From Pseudophaeobacter sp965641885 (lineage in GTDB: Bacteria; Pseudomonadota; Alphaproteobacteria; Rhodobacterales; Rhodobacteraceae), in contig OZ282574.1 in the NCBI GenBank assembly GCA_965641885.1, positions 4,216,001 to 4,280,000 of the forward strand: a stretch of 64,000 nt of DNA, given 5' to 3'. Of this stretch, positions 44,421-53,434 are shown one piece after another; the stretch's first letter is position 1, and the number at the start of each line of letters is the position of its first letter. Made by a program: the position numbers and the translations under genes. A model generated the notes under the pieces. The model was not told where the DNA came from and ran no database searches. It saw nothing but the letters and a program-made list of their open reading frames with translations.

Positions 44421-45269
44421 TCAGCGCTCGCGGCCAGGCAGGCTATCGCGCGCCGGGGCAGGAGACCAGTTATTGATGATTTCCGCCGCTTCTTCGGCGG
44501 TCTCGACAAATCTGAACAGATCGAGATCCTGGTCTGATATGGTGCCGGCATCCGCCAGCGCTTCCCAGTTGATGATTTTCTCCCAGAAGGCACGCCCAAA
44601 CAGAATAAAGGGCACCCGCTCCATACGGCCAGTCTGAATCAGGGTGAGGCTTTCAAACATCTCATCCAGGGTGCCAAAGCCGCCCGGAAAGACGCAAATC
44701 GCCGCCGCGCGCATCAGGAAATGCATTTTGCGGATGGCAAAATAGTGAAAGTTGAAGCTCAACTCAGGCGTCACATAGCCATTGGGCGCCTGCTCGTGCG
44801 GCAAAACAATGCTGAGCCCAACCGAATGGCCGCCCGCATCGACCGCGCCACGGTTGCCCGCCTCCATCACGCCGGGACCGCCTCCAGTGACAATCACATT
44901 CTCACGCCCGCCTTTGGCCATTGAGTGCTCGGTCATCATTCTGGCAAAGGTGCGGGCCTCGTCGTAGAAATGCGAGAGATCTGCCAGCGTCTGGGTGCGC
45001 GCACTGTCCTTGTTGGCCGGACTTGGGATTCGGGCACCGCCAAACATCACGATGGTGCTGTCGATACCGAATTCATTCAGCATCAGCTCCGCTTTCAGCA
45101 ACTCCAGCTGCAGGCGCACTGGGCGTAACTCGTCCCGGATGAGGAATTCCTCATCCGCAAATGCCAGACGATAGGCCGGAGAGGCAGATTGCGGGGTCTG
45201 TGGCACATGTTCGGCGCGGCTTCTGTCGGAATGGGCATCCGTAAAGCGGCTGTGTCGGTCATCACTCAT
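44421..45269 (-). CDS. LOG family protein (Rossmann-fold nucleotide-binding)
   Basis: A 282-residue protein of the TIGR00730/LOG group. TIVMFGGARIPSP near residue 72, VTGGGPGVMEAGNRGA near 122 and the diagnostic PGGFGTLDEMFE near 190 are present. Plant LOG and several bacterial members release cytokinin bases or other bases from nucleoside monophosphates; this longer form may have a different nucleotide target. The N-terminal 40 residues are polar and probably disordered. Convergent with the 72-residue protein gene. Confidence 0.88.
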   Translation of the reverse strand: MSDDRHSRFTDAHSDRSRAEHVPQTPQSASPAYRLAFADEEFLIRDELRPVRLQLELLKAELMLNEFGIDSTIVMFGGARIPSPANKDSARTQTLADLSHFYDEARTFARMMTEHSMAKGGRENVIVTGGGPGVMEAGNRGAVDAGGHSVGLSIVLPHEQAPNGYVTPELSFNFHYFAIRKMHFLMRAAAICVFPGGFGTLDEMFESLTLIQTGRMERVPFILFGRAFWEKIINWEALADAGTISDQDLDLFRFVETAEEAAEIINNWSPAPARDSLPGRER

Positions 45270-45442
45270 GGCGTCTCGGGCAATCCTGTTTAACTATAAA
45301 GAGGCACAGCATAGCCCTCTTGCGGCCAAAGGCACCAGCCCCACAAACGCCACTGGTTAGCGAATTGACGCTGCCTCACGGGGACTTGTGCCGCTCCCGA
45401 CAAACGCTAAGGTCTGGGCGCTGCAGACAGGAGACATCGCAC

Positions 45443-46420
45443 ATGGACCGCACCGACACAGACTGGACTGTAGAAAACTGGACCACCGAAAACTGGACCA
45501 CCGAAATCAAAGCCGCCGCAGCGCGCATTGCAGGCCATATACAGATCACGCCGGTGATGCAGACCGGCGGATCAGGGGCGGGCTTCGGTCTCGACTACGC
45601 CATTGAGATGAAGCTGGAGCACATGCAGCACACCGGCAGCTTCAAGGCGCGGGGCGCTTTTAACACATTGCTGAGCCAGGACGTGCCGGCGGCTGGTCTG
45701 GTGGCCGCCTCCGGGGGCAACCACGGTGCCGCCGTGGGCTATGCGGCGCACCAATTGGGCCACAGCGCGCGGATTTATGTGCCCGAAATGGCAGGCCCGG
45801 CCAAGATCGCGCTGATTCGTGAAACCGGCGCTGATCTGCAGGTGGTGCCCGGCGCCTATGCCAACGCGCTGGAGCAGGCCAGGGCCTATGAGGCTGAGAC
45901 CGGCGCGATGCAGGTGCATGCCTATGATGCCCCCGGCACCGTGGCTGGACAGGGCACCTGTTTTGCCGAATGGCAGGCCCAGGGATTGCAGGCCGACACG
46001 ATCCTCATCGCTGTTGGCGGCGGCGGATTGGTCGCGGGCGCGATGGCCTGGTTTGGCAGCAGTCGCAAGATTGTCGCGGTAGAACCCGAAACCTCCTGCG
46101 CTCTGCACGCCGCACTTGATGCAGGTGCACCTGTGGATGTCGAGGTCTCTGGCGTGGCGGCAAATGCCCTGGGGGCGCGTCGGATTGGGTCGATCTGCTT
46201 TGATCTGGCTGCGGCACAGGGTCTGACCTCGATCACCGTCAGCGATGCGGCCATCACAGCAGCCCAAACCGCCCTGTGGCGCCAGCGCCGCCTGTTGGTA
46301 GAGCCCGCGGGGGCAACTGCCCTCGCCGCGCTGACCTCCGGTGCGTATAAACCTGCTCCCGGCGAAAAAGTCGCGGTTCTGCTCTGTGGTGGCAATATCG
46401 CCCCTGATCCGCTGGCCTGA
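45443..46420 (+). CDS. Threonine/serine dehydratase (PLP fold II)
   Basis: A 325-residue enzyme of the threonine/serine dehydratase family. The PLP lysine is in TGSFKARGAFN near residue 65, VAASGGNHGAAVGYAA near 85, and the phosphate-binding glycines are in AVGGGGLVAGA near 190. No ACT domain is present, so it is the catabolic, short type and could act on threonine, serine or 3-hydroxyaspartate. Its N-terminus carries a 15-base tandem duplication (ENWTT twice). AGGAGA precedes ATG 45443. A GntR regulator follows directly. Confidence 0.87.
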   Translation: MDRTDTDWTVENWTTENWTTEIKAAAARIAGHIQITPVMQTGGSGAGFGLDYAIEMKLEHMQHTGSFKARGAFNTLLSQDVPAAGLVAASGGNHGAAVGYAAHQLGHSARIYVPEMAGPAKIALIRETGADLQVVPGAYANALEQARAYEAETGAMQVHAYDAPGTVAGQGTCFAEWQAQGLQADTILIAVGGGGLVAGAMAWFGSSRKIVAVEPETSCALHAALDAGAPVDVEVSGVAANALGARRIGSICFDLAAAQGLTSITVSDAAITAAQTALWRQRRLLVEPAGATALAALTSGAYKPAPGEKVAVLLCGGNIAPDPLA

Positions 46421-46458
46421 GGCTTGCACCAGGTCCAAACGCGCCCTATCGACCTGAC

Positions 46459-47058
46459 ATGAGCGCAACAATCGCAGATAGCATCTACCAGGCCCTGAGC
46501 GAGCAGATCGTCACAGGCGCGCTGAGCGCTGGTGAAAAGCTGCGCCAGGACCACATCGCCCGCGCCTTTGAAACCAGCCATGTGCCGGTGCGCGAAGCAC
46601 TGCTGCGGCTGGAAGCGCATGGGCTGGCGATCTCGGAACCCCGGCGCGGCACCCGGGTCAGCGCGCTCAACCCGTCTGAAATTCGCGAAGTGATCGAAAT
46701 GCGGGTCTCGCTTGAGGTACTGGCGCTCACCCATGCCTTTGCCCATTTTTCGACCGCAGACCTAGCCCGCGCCGAAAGCGCCCGCATCGCCTGCGACGAC
46801 GCTGAGGACATGGCAAGCTGGGAGCGGCGCAACCGGGATTTCCACCGGATACTCCTTGCCCCCTGCCAAATGCCGCGGCTGCTGGCAGCGATTGATGATC
46901 TGCATATCGCCTCGGCGCGGCATCTTTTTGCCAACTGGCAACACCAGTGGCGGCCCCGCGTCGATCAGGATCATGCCGCCCTGCTGCAGGCAATCAGGCG
47001 GCACGATGCCAATGCGGCCTGCGAAATTCTGCGCCGTCACCTGCGCCGGGTCCGCTAA
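46459..47058 (+). CDS. GntR-family (FCD) transcriptional regulator
   Basis: A 199-residue FadR/FCD-type regulator. ADSIYQALSEQIVTGALSAGEKL opens the winged helix, with HVPVREALLRLEAHGLAIS as the recognition segment. The FCD domain follows with metal-site residues in EMRVSLEVLALTHA, RNRDFHRILL and DQDHAALLQAI. It lies 38 bases after the dehydratase gene on the same strand, so it probably regulates that gene. The ligand is unknown. Confidence 0.87.
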   Translation: MSATIADSIYQALSEQIVTGALSAGEKLRQDHIARAFETSHVPVREALLRLEAHGLAISEPRRGTRVSALNPSEIREVIEMRVSLEVLALTHAFAHFSTADLARAESARIACDDAEDMASWERRNRDFHRILLAPCQMPRLLAAIDDLHIASARHLFANWQHQWRPRVDQDHAALLQAIRRHDANAACEILRRHLRRVR

Positions 47059-47173
47059 AGGCCGCAAAACGCCGGGTATGACGGCACAATGACTGCAATC
47101 CGGGCATGACCTGCGCGCAGATTGCCGTTAGAAAGCTGCGAATCCTAATTTCAAACACGCCGGAGTACCCCCC

Positions 47174-48001
47174 ATGTCCAACGCTCAGCTGGAAACCGCG
47201 ATCGAGGCCGCCTGGGAGGCCCGTGACACAATCACCCCCGCCACCAAAGGCGAGCAGCGCGAGGCCATCGAGGCCACTCTGCTGGCGCTGGACTCTGGTT
47301 CGCTGCGCGTTGCTGAAAAGCTGGACAGCGGTGACTGGCACGTCAACCAGTGGGCCAAAAAGGCGGTTCTGCTCGGCTTTCGTATCAAGGATATGGAAAT
47401 GCAGTCCGGTGGCCCGCAGGGTGCCGGCTGGTGGGACAAGGTCGACAGCAAATTCCTCGGCTGGGGCGAAGCAGACTGGAAATCGGCTGGGTTTCGCGCC
47501 GTGCCAAACTGCATCGTGCGCAAATCCGCCTTTATCGCCCCCGGCGTTGTGCTGATGCCGTCATTCGTGAACCTGGGCGCCTATGTGGATGAGGGCACCA
47601 TGGTTGATACCTGGGCCACCGTTGGCTCCTGCGCGCAGATCGGCAAAAACGTGCACCTGTCGGGCGGCGTTGGCATTGGCGGCGTGCTGGAACCCATGCA
47701 GGCCGGCCCCACCATCATTGAAGACAACTGCTTTATCGGGGCGCGCTCGGAAGTGGTCGAAGGCTGCATCGTGCGCGAAGGCGCGGTTTTGGGTATGGGT
47801 GTCTATATCGGCAAATCCACCAAGATCGTTGACCGTGAAACCGGCGAAGTCATGTATGGCGAAGTGCCGCCCTATTCGGTTGTCGTCTCGGGCTCGATGC
47901 CCTCAAAGAACAATGTCAGCCTTTACTGTGCTGTAATCGTAAAACGCGTTGACGCGCAGACCCGTTCAAAGACTGCCATCAACGAGCTGCTGCGCGACTA
48001 G
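47174..48001 (+). CDS. dapD: Tetrahydrodipicolinate N-succinyltransferase
   Basis: A 275-residue left-handed beta-helix acyltransferase. Hexapeptide repeats run through FIAPGVVLMPSFVNLGAYV, GTMVDTWATVGSCAQIGKNVHLSGGVGIGG and FIGARSEVVEGCIVREGAVLGMG; PPYSVVVSGSMPSK closes the core. It transfers succinyl from succinyl-CoA to tetrahydrodipicolinate in lysine and diaminopimelate synthesis. GGAG precedes the ATG. dapE of the same route is 3.8 kb away, not cotranscribed. Confidence 0.97.
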   Translation: MSNAQLETAIEAAWEARDTITPATKGEQREAIEATLLALDSGSLRVAEKLDSGDWHVNQWAKKAVLLGFRIKDMEMQSGGPQGAGWWDKVDSKFLGWGEADWKSAGFRAVPNCIVRKSAFIAPGVVLMPSFVNLGAYVDEGTMVDTWATVGSCAQIGKNVHLSGGVGIGGVLEPMQAGPTIIEDNCFIGARSEVVEGCIVREGAVLGMGVYIGKSTKIVDRETGEVMYGEVPPYSVVVSGSMPSKNNVSLYCAVIVKRVDAQTRSKTAINELLRD

Positions 48002-48067
48002 GCCTGCGCCACAGCCCGCCCAGCACAGATCTGATCAGATCAGTCCTGATCAGGCCAGAAATGAAAA

Positions 48068-48102
48068 ACGCGCGTCTCCCTTTGTGGGGCGCGCGTCTTT
48101 TT
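48068..48102 (+). terminator. Terminator after dapD
   Basis: ACGCGCG (48068-48074) pairs with CGCGCGT (48090-48096), supported by inner CCC/GGG pairs and a T5 run. Confidence 0.85.
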
Positions 48103-48145
48103 GTCCTGTGCTGATCTCAGACCCTGGCTCAGATGCAGGATCGCC

Positions 48146-49729
48146 CTAGGCCTGCGGGCCGGATTTCAGCCGCAGAGCCCGCACCTCAAACGGTTTCAGG
48201 GACATACGGGCGCTGGCGCCATAGCCCGCTATATCGCCGCCCATCAGCTCAAGCACCTCTGCGCGGGTCTCGGCATCAAAACTATCCAGCGTCTCTTCAC
48301 CGGGATGATAGCTTTCGCTCTCCAATCCATTGCCGCAGATGATTTCATGCTGATCAAACAGCAGATGCACATAGGTGACCGGGCGGGCGTCTTCGCGGCG
48401 CGATATGCTGTAGCCATTGACCAGATCGCGGGCCTTGATCAGGACCTCAGAGGCGCCAAACAGCACCTCGGCCCACTCATCCCGTAGCAGCACGCGGTGG
48501 CAGGGAGAGAGCTCAAGCGCCTGATGCGCCCCCAAAGCACCGGCAGCAAACTGCACCGGTGCATCGGCGGCCTCTGCACAGCGCAGCGTGCTCCCAATCC
48601 AGCGCAGAGGTTGCACCCCGTGGTCGCGGGTCAGAACCAGATCGCCGGGCTCTAAATCTTCAACCGGCACCGGACCCGATACAGTTTCAATCAGGGTGCC
48701 TGCAACAAAACAGGGGGTGGTTGTCACCTCAACCAGGCCCGTATCCGAGTTGCCGATATCGTCTACGACCGTGTAGGAGAACACCGTCTGCTCATCCGCA
48801 TCGACATCGTCCTGGCCCGCAATGGTCATGGTGCCATCGGCGTTCAGTGTGATCTCTTCGCCATCTGCCAGGGTGACCGTCGATCCCGCGACAACGGCTT
48901 GTCCATTGATTTCTGTAATTGTCAGAGTGGTGCCAGCTGCGTGGTCATCATTGGCCAGCACGTCCAGCGTTTGCGAGCTGCCTTCTTCAACAGAAATCTC
49001 GTCGTCTTCGGCAACCAGTTGCGTCTGGATGGAATCGCCTGCGATCAGAAGGTTGGAATCGTAAATAGCGTCGCCAGCATCAGCGATGCCGATCTTGATC
49101 GTGTTCACCGCATCCGGGTTGACCGGCGCCTTCAGGGTCAGGGTTATGGTAAACCCGTCCATCTCGGTGTTGTAGAGGTCATCGCCCTGCGGGTTGTCGA
49201 CATAGAGGTTTTCATTTGAGCCGGTGTTCACATTGTCGATGGAAATATCACCATCACCAATCGTCAGCTCGGCTTTTTCACCATTGACCCAGACGCCAAC
49301 CGCATCGTTGAAGCCCGCATCAACATATTCCAGATACTCCTCAGAAGAGAAGGTGAACTGCATGGTCAGGGTGGAGCCACTGGGAATAAATTCCGCTTCA
49401 AAAACAGCGGCGTCAAAGGTTGAACCGCCGGCAATTTGCGAAAGATCACTGTCCCCGGCGGTATGCATATTTGACGAGGTATTGCTGTTCGCGTTCACAT
49501 CACCGCTGCTGTTGGTAATGCTTGTTGCCCGACCGGTCGACAGGATCACGCCGGTATCGGATGGGGTCACTCCGGGGGCGGTGTTGTCGCCGTCAGAATA
49601 AATCCCAGAGGAGGCCTGCGCCCCGGTATAGCTGGCGTTTTGGATGGAAATCCCATTGCCAAACATGGCCTCAGCCATTTGACTTGCCGTTGCAGTGGTA
49701 TCAATAGGCAGCTCGGACGCGGTTGGCAT
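48146..49729 (-). CDS. Choice-of-anchor L / Hint domain protein
   Basis: A 527-residue, strongly acidic protein of three parts. Residues 20-235 match choice-of-anchor L domains (FSSEEYLEYV, NDAVGVWVNG). Residues 240-337 look like a cadherin/VCBS-type Ig module (LDVLANDDHA). From Cys340 a Hint domain begins (PCFVAGTLIETVSGPVPVEDL), with His411 in SPCHRVLL as the likely second catalytic residue. Hint domains rearrange the peptide bond before the Cys, which can release or attach the N-terminal part. No signal peptide is present, so type I secretion is likely. ATG 49729 has AAAGGT upstream. Function unknown. Confidence 0.8.
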   Translation of the reverse strand: MPTASELPIDTTATASQMAEAMFGNGISIQNASYTGAQASSGIYSDGDNTAPGVTPSDTGVILSTGRATSITNSSGDVNANSNTSSNMHTAGDSDLSQIAGGSTFDAAVFEAEFIPSGSTLTMQFTFSSEEYLEYVDAGFNDAVGVWVNGEKAELTIGDGDISIDNVNTGSNENLYVDNPQGDDLYNTEMDGFTITLTLKAPVNPDAVNTIKIGIADAGDAIYDSNLLIAGDSIQTQLVAEDDEISVEEGSSQTLDVLANDDHAAGTTLTITEINGQAVVAGSTVTLADGEEITLNADGTMTIAGQDDVDADEQTVFSYTVVDDIGNSDTGLVEVTTTPCFVAGTLIETVSGPVPVEDLEPGDLVLTRDHGVQPLRWIGSTLRCAEAADAPVQFAAGALGAHQALELSPCHRVLLRDEWAEVLFGASEVLIKARDLVNGYSISRREDARPVTYVHLLFDQHEIICGNGLESESYHPGEETLDSFDAETRAEVLELMGGDIAGYGASARMSLKPFEVRALRLKSGPQA

Positions 49730-49944
49730 GCAATGACCTTTTACAAATTGGATTTCCCCCATTGGCCAGCCGTTCAGAGTGGACAACCATTCAGAGGCCA
49801 AAGGGAATCGTTTTCCCCATTTTAAGTTTTTCTTGCTTAACACCGTGTAAAGAGGCGCTTTTATGTGACGACCTTGCCCCGCACACCCCAGGCCAAATCT
49901 GAATTCGGTTGACCGCCAGAGGCCAGCGAGGCTATGGCGGCGAC

Positions 49945-50292
49945 ATGGAAAAAAAGAAGATATCCCGTCAGCAGGTCTACACGCTGCTGGTTCAGATCGG
50001 CCGCAAAGAGGGCGATGGTCTCCCCGATGGTGCCACCGGCGCTGCGCTGATGATCTATGCCTCCGGCGTGGATGAGGCCGAAGCCGTGCGCGAGACCGTC
50101 GCCATCCTGAAACAGGCCGACACAGCGCCGCTGGATGTCACCGGTTATGGCACCCTTGCCGAGCGCGAAGAGGAAGGCCATGATATCGGCGCAGAAGAAC
50201 GCGCGCTGATGCTGCGCGCGCTGGAAGAGAACTCTGTCATCGTCGCCCAGATGACACCGTTTTTTGAGGGCGATGAGCCAACCTATCACTAG
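49945..50292 (+). CDS. Hypothetical protein (115 aa)
   Basis: A 115-residue soluble protein beginning MEKKKISRQQVYTLLVQIGR, predicted mainly helical and acidic in the second half (AEREEEGHDIGAEER). The basic start could contact nucleic acid or another protein, but no domain is recognised. No strong ribosome binding site precedes the ATG. Length and codon character support a real gene. It is followed by a 42-base perfect palindrome. Function unknown. Confidence 0.55.
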   Translation: MEKKKISRQQVYTLLVQIGRKEGDGLPDGATGAALMIYASGVDEAEAVRETVAILKQADTAPLDVTGYGTLAEREEEGHDIGAEERALMLRALEENSVIVAQMTPFFEGDEPTYH

Positions 50293-50304
50293 TCTCGCCA
50301 CTAG

Positions 50305-50346
50305 TTTCAGCGCGGCTCAGATCAGCTGATCTGAGCCGCGCTGAAA
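50305..50346. repeat. 42-bp perfect palindrome
   Basis: Two 21-base arms meet with no spacer (centre CAG/CTG between 50325 and 50326) and no mismatch. It lies 12 bases after a stop codon. The transcript would form a very stable hairpin, so it may act as a bidirectional terminator, although no T-run follows. Confidence 0.85.
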
Positions 50347-50432
50347 ACGGAGCCTAAACAGGCTCGCCTAAAACGGGGGCTTAAAGCGGGGGCTTAAAAC
50401 CGGGCTCTCGGCCAGGTTTTTGGCTCCGGCGG

Positions 50433-51488
50433 CTACTGCAAGCGGCCAAACCATTTGCGGTAGATCGCCTCATAGCCGCCGTCTTCCTGCATCTCCAGCA
50501 AGGTGCGGTTGACTTTTTCTGTCAACTCAGAGCCCTGCGGGAACACAAAACCATAGTATTCCCGTAAAAACACCTGACCGATGGTACGACCGTATTCATG
50601 GCCACCATGCTGCACATAGTAGTTCAGCACAGGCGCATCAAAAACCACCGCGCGTATTTGACCCGCCTCAAAGGCCTGCAGCAGTGTGTCCAGATCCGGG
50701 TAGCCATAGTAGTCTATGTCGCGGCGCTGCATAAACCCGGCGGCGGTCGAGCCCTCAATGGTGCCGGTGCGTTTGCCATATAGATCGTTCACCGAAGAGA
50801 CAGAGCCGCTGATGGCCTCGACCGTCATAACGGCGGTAATTTTGGCCACAAAGATCGAGACGATAAACAGCGACGACAGCACCAGAACCACACCAAACAT
50901 CCGCCCAATGGGCGTCCGTGGCACGCGCTCTTCAAAGCCGCCGTTGACCACGAGGTTTAGCGCCCACCAGAAAGAGGGAAACCAGGCTTCCTTCAAAGGA
51001 CGGTCAAAATAGGGCTGGGCCCGGCGTTCCAGCGCCCACATGAACATCCCCCCGAACAGCAAAAGCAAGAAAGCCAGTCCGATGGCAAGCGCCAGATCCC
51101 AGGACATCAACGCGTGCAACAGCGACGGCTCACGCACGTCATCCGCCTGCACCATGATCTGCAGACCGCTTTCAAAAACCGGCTGACTGAAATCCATCAC
51201 CGCCTCGCGCGCCGCGGTGATCGAGATATTCGCGGCCGCAAGATCCACATCGCCATTGCGCACCCCCTCCAGCATACTGGAAAACGAGTCTGTGCGATTG
51301 ATCGTAAGCGTCAACTCTAACCGGTTGGCGATTTCACTCAGCAACTCAATTGAGAACCCGGTATCCTTGCCCTTTTCAATCATTGAAAAGGGCGGACGCG
51401 TCACTGTGTTGATCTCTATGACCTGCGCTGCCAGAACATTTCCCCAAAGCAGGAGCATAGATGCGAGGATAAAGCGAAGCTGTCGCAA
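50433..51488 (-). CDS. Glutamate-receptor-like ion channel / substrate-binding protein
   Basis: A 351-residue protein in which a periplasmic binding domain is split by a membrane pore, as in the prokaryotic receptor GluR0. A signal peptide (RQLRFILASMLLLWGNVLAAQ) is followed by lobe 1 (TRPPFSMIEKGKDTGFSIEL), helix 1 at 131-152, pore segment at 168-188, helix 2 at 197-218 and lobe 2 (LREYYGFVFPQGSELTEKVN). In GluR0 the filter is TVGYGD; here the aligned stretch is VNGGFEE before RVPRTPIGR. The TTG start at 51488 is chosen because it gives a full signal peptide; ATG 51459 would not. Confidence 0.78.
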   Translation of the reverse strand: MRQLRFILASMLLLWGNVLAAQVIEINTVTRPPFSMIEKGKDTGFSIELLSEIANRLELTLTINRTDSFSSMLEGVRNGDVDLAAANISITAAREAVMDFSQPVFESGLQIMVQADDVREPSLLHALMSWDLALAIGLAFLLLLFGGMFMWALERRAQPYFDRPLKEAWFPSFWWALNLVVNGGFEERVPRTPIGRMFGVVLVLSSLFIVSIFVAKITAVMTVEAISGSVSSVNDLYGKRTGTIEGSTAAGFMQRRDIDYYGYPDLDTLLQAFEAGQIRAVVFDAPVLNYYVQHGGHEYGRTIGQVFLREYYGFVFPQGSELTEKVNRTLLEMQEDGGYEAIYRKWFGRLQ

Positions 51489-51833
51489 ATCAGTACCTAA
51501 AGCCAAATATAGAATTTCTAAATCCGTCTTAGGCGGTTCCCCATATCCACACAAGCTTGAACCGTTCAGCAAACGCGCGGTTCAGCCAGAACTGCTGCAT
51601 CAAAGCCTCTCGCACGGGATACAGACCTCAGGCGCCCATGATCCGGCAGCGCGCTGCGCTGTAGCGTTGCAAACGGGCTGTCCCTTTTGGACTGCTGCGA
51701 TCAGGGCGATGATCACCGCCCGACGATTACCACCAGTTGCCGCAGTGTCGTTTGCACGACCCCGCAAAGCGCGGTAAATCAAGGCAAACAGCATTCAGAC
51801 GCGCCAGCCCTGGTGCCCTACAGGAGCTATGAC
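51489..51833. other. Divergent intergenic region before dapE
   Basis: A 345-base gap that must carry promoters for the receptor-like gene and dapE. A hairpin CAGCGC-GCT-GCGCTG lies at 51647-51661. ATATCCACA near 51543 is one base from a DnaA box but stands alone. No gene is recognised. Confidence 0.4.
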
Positions 51834-53003
51834 ATGTCCACGACCCCGACCGAGCCGGCCAACCTGATCGACCCCGCCCGCCTGACAGCAGAGCTGATCC
51901 GCTGCCCATCCGTCACCCCCGTTGAGGGCGGCGCACTGGTCTTGCTGCAGGATCTGCTGTCGCAGGCGGGCTTTGCCTGTACCCGGGTGGATCGCGGCGG
52001 CATCGCGAATCTGTTTGCCCGCTGGGGCGATAAGGGGCACGCGCGCAGTTTCGGCTTTAACGGTCACACCGATGTTGTGCCGCTGGGGGATGAGGCCGCC
52101 TGGACCATGCCGCCCTTTGGCGCCGAGATCAAAGACGGCACTATGTATGGCCGCGGCGCGACCGACATGAAATCCGGCGTTGCTGCCTTTGCCGCCGCCG
52201 CCATTGATTTTGTCACTCAAACCCCGCCCGATGGCGCTGTGATATTGACCATTACCGGCGACGAAGAGGGCGACGCACTGGATGGCACCACCGCGCTGCT
52301 TGACCATATGGAGGCTGCAGATGAAAAGATGGATGTCTGCCTGGTCGGAGAGCCGACCTGCCCCAATACAATGGGCGAGATGATCAAGATCGGCCGCCGT
52401 GGCTCTATGACGGCCTGGATCACCGTGACCGGCAAACAGGGCCATTCGGCCTATCCGCATCGTGCCAACAATCCGCTGAATGCCATGGTGCGGCTGATGG
52501 ATCACCTCGCCAGTCATGAGCTGGATCAGGGCACCGCACATTTTGACGCCTCCACTCTGGCCGTGGTTACCGTCGACACCGGCAATCCGGCGACAAATGT
52601 GATCCCCGCCCAAAGCCGGGCGACCGTGAATATCCGCTTCAACGACAGCCATTCCGGTGCCAGCCTCAGCGATTGGTTGCAGGCAGAGGCGGACAGCGTC
52701 GCGGCAGAGTTTGGCACCCAGATTGAGATGCAGATAAAGATCTCGGGCGAGAGCTTTATCACCCCGCCCGGCGCCCTGTCGGATCTGGTCTCTGCTGCCG
52801 TCGAGGCCGAAACCGGCCTCAAGCCAGAGCTTTCGACCACCGGCGGCACCTCGGACGCGCGCTTTGTCAAACACCACTGCCCGGTGGTTGAATTCGGACT
52901 GGTCGGCAAAACCATGCATCAGGTAGATGAATGCGTGCCGGTTGAGCAGATCCATCAGCTGAAATCGATCTATGGCCGCATCCTGAAAGACTATTTTGCA
53001 TGA
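51834..53003 (+). CDS. dapE: Succinyl-diaminopimelate desuccinylase
   Basis: A 389-residue M20 metallopeptidase. Zinc ligands are in FGFNGHTDVVPLGD near residue 75, GRGATDMKSGVAAF near 107, ITGDEEGDALDG near 143, CLVGEPTC near 170 and KTMHQVDEC near 365. It removes succinate from N-succinyl-LL-diaminopimelate, just before diaminopimelate. GGAG lies seven bases before ATG 51834. The stop overlaps the GNAT start by four bases, forming a three-gene unit with the next two genes. Confidence 0.96.
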   Translation: MSTTPTEPANLIDPARLTAELIRCPSVTPVEGGALVLLQDLLSQAGFACTRVDRGGIANLFARWGDKGHARSFGFNGHTDVVPLGDEAAWTMPPFGAEIKDGTMYGRGATDMKSGVAAFAAAAIDFVTQTPPDGAVILTITGDEEGDALDGTTALLDHMEAADEKMDVCLVGEPTCPNTMGEMIKIGRRGSMTAWITVTGKQGHSAYPHRANNPLNAMVRLMDHLASHELDQGTAHFDASTLAVVTVDTGNPATNVIPAQSRATVNIRFNDSHSGASLSDWLQAEADSVAAEFGTQIEMQIKISGESFITPPGALSDLVSAAVEAETGLKPELSTTGGTSDARFVKHHCPVVEFGLVGKTMHQVDECVPVEQIHQLKSIYGRILKDYFA

Positions 53004-53434
53004 CCATTGAGCGCCCAAAGATCACTACCACGACGGACCATGAGACCTGTTTTACGCTGCGCCATCAAGTGTTTGTGGTCGAACAAGGCGTGCCAATGGA
53101 AGAAGAAATTGACGCGCTGGATCCCAGTGCGACGCATCTTCTGGCCACGCAAAATGGCGTGCCCATTGGGGCGGCCCGCATCGTCTTTCAATCTGAGGTC
53201 GCAAAGATTGGCCGGGTCTGTGTGCTGCAGTCGGCGCGCGGCACCGGTCTGGGAGCTGCCCTGATAAAGGCGGCAATTGCTATCGCGCGCGAAACCCCCG
53301 GTATCAGACGGGCCAAACTGGGGGCGCAGACCCAGGCCCTTGGCTTTTATGAAAAGCTCGGCTTTGCGGCCTTTGGCCCGGTCTATGATGACGCCGGAAT
53401 TGATCACCGCGATATGGTGCTGGAGCTGGCGTGA
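53000..53434 (+). CDS. GNAT-family N-acetyltransferase
   Basis: A 144-residue single-domain acetyltransferase of the ElaA-like type. LRHQVFVVEQGVPMEEEID near residue 20 and LQSARGTGLGAALIKAAI near 75, with the acetyl-CoA loop GTGLG, mark the fold; ALGFYEKLGFAAFG near 115 closes it. It overlaps dapE by four bases (ATGA), and its own stop overlaps the GTG of the next gene. The substrate cannot be inferred. Confidence 0.88.
   Translation: MTIERPKITTTTDHETCFTLRHQVFVVEQGVPMEEEIDALDPSATHLLATQNGVPIGAARIVFQSEVAKIGRVCVLQSARGTGLGAALIKAAIAIARETPGIRRAKLGAQTQALGFYEKLGFAAFGPVYDDAGIDHRDMVLELA

Noticed and set aside
51541..51549. A DnaA box upstream of the receptor-like gene
   Set aside because: A single near match (ATATCCACA) far from dnaA is expected by chance.
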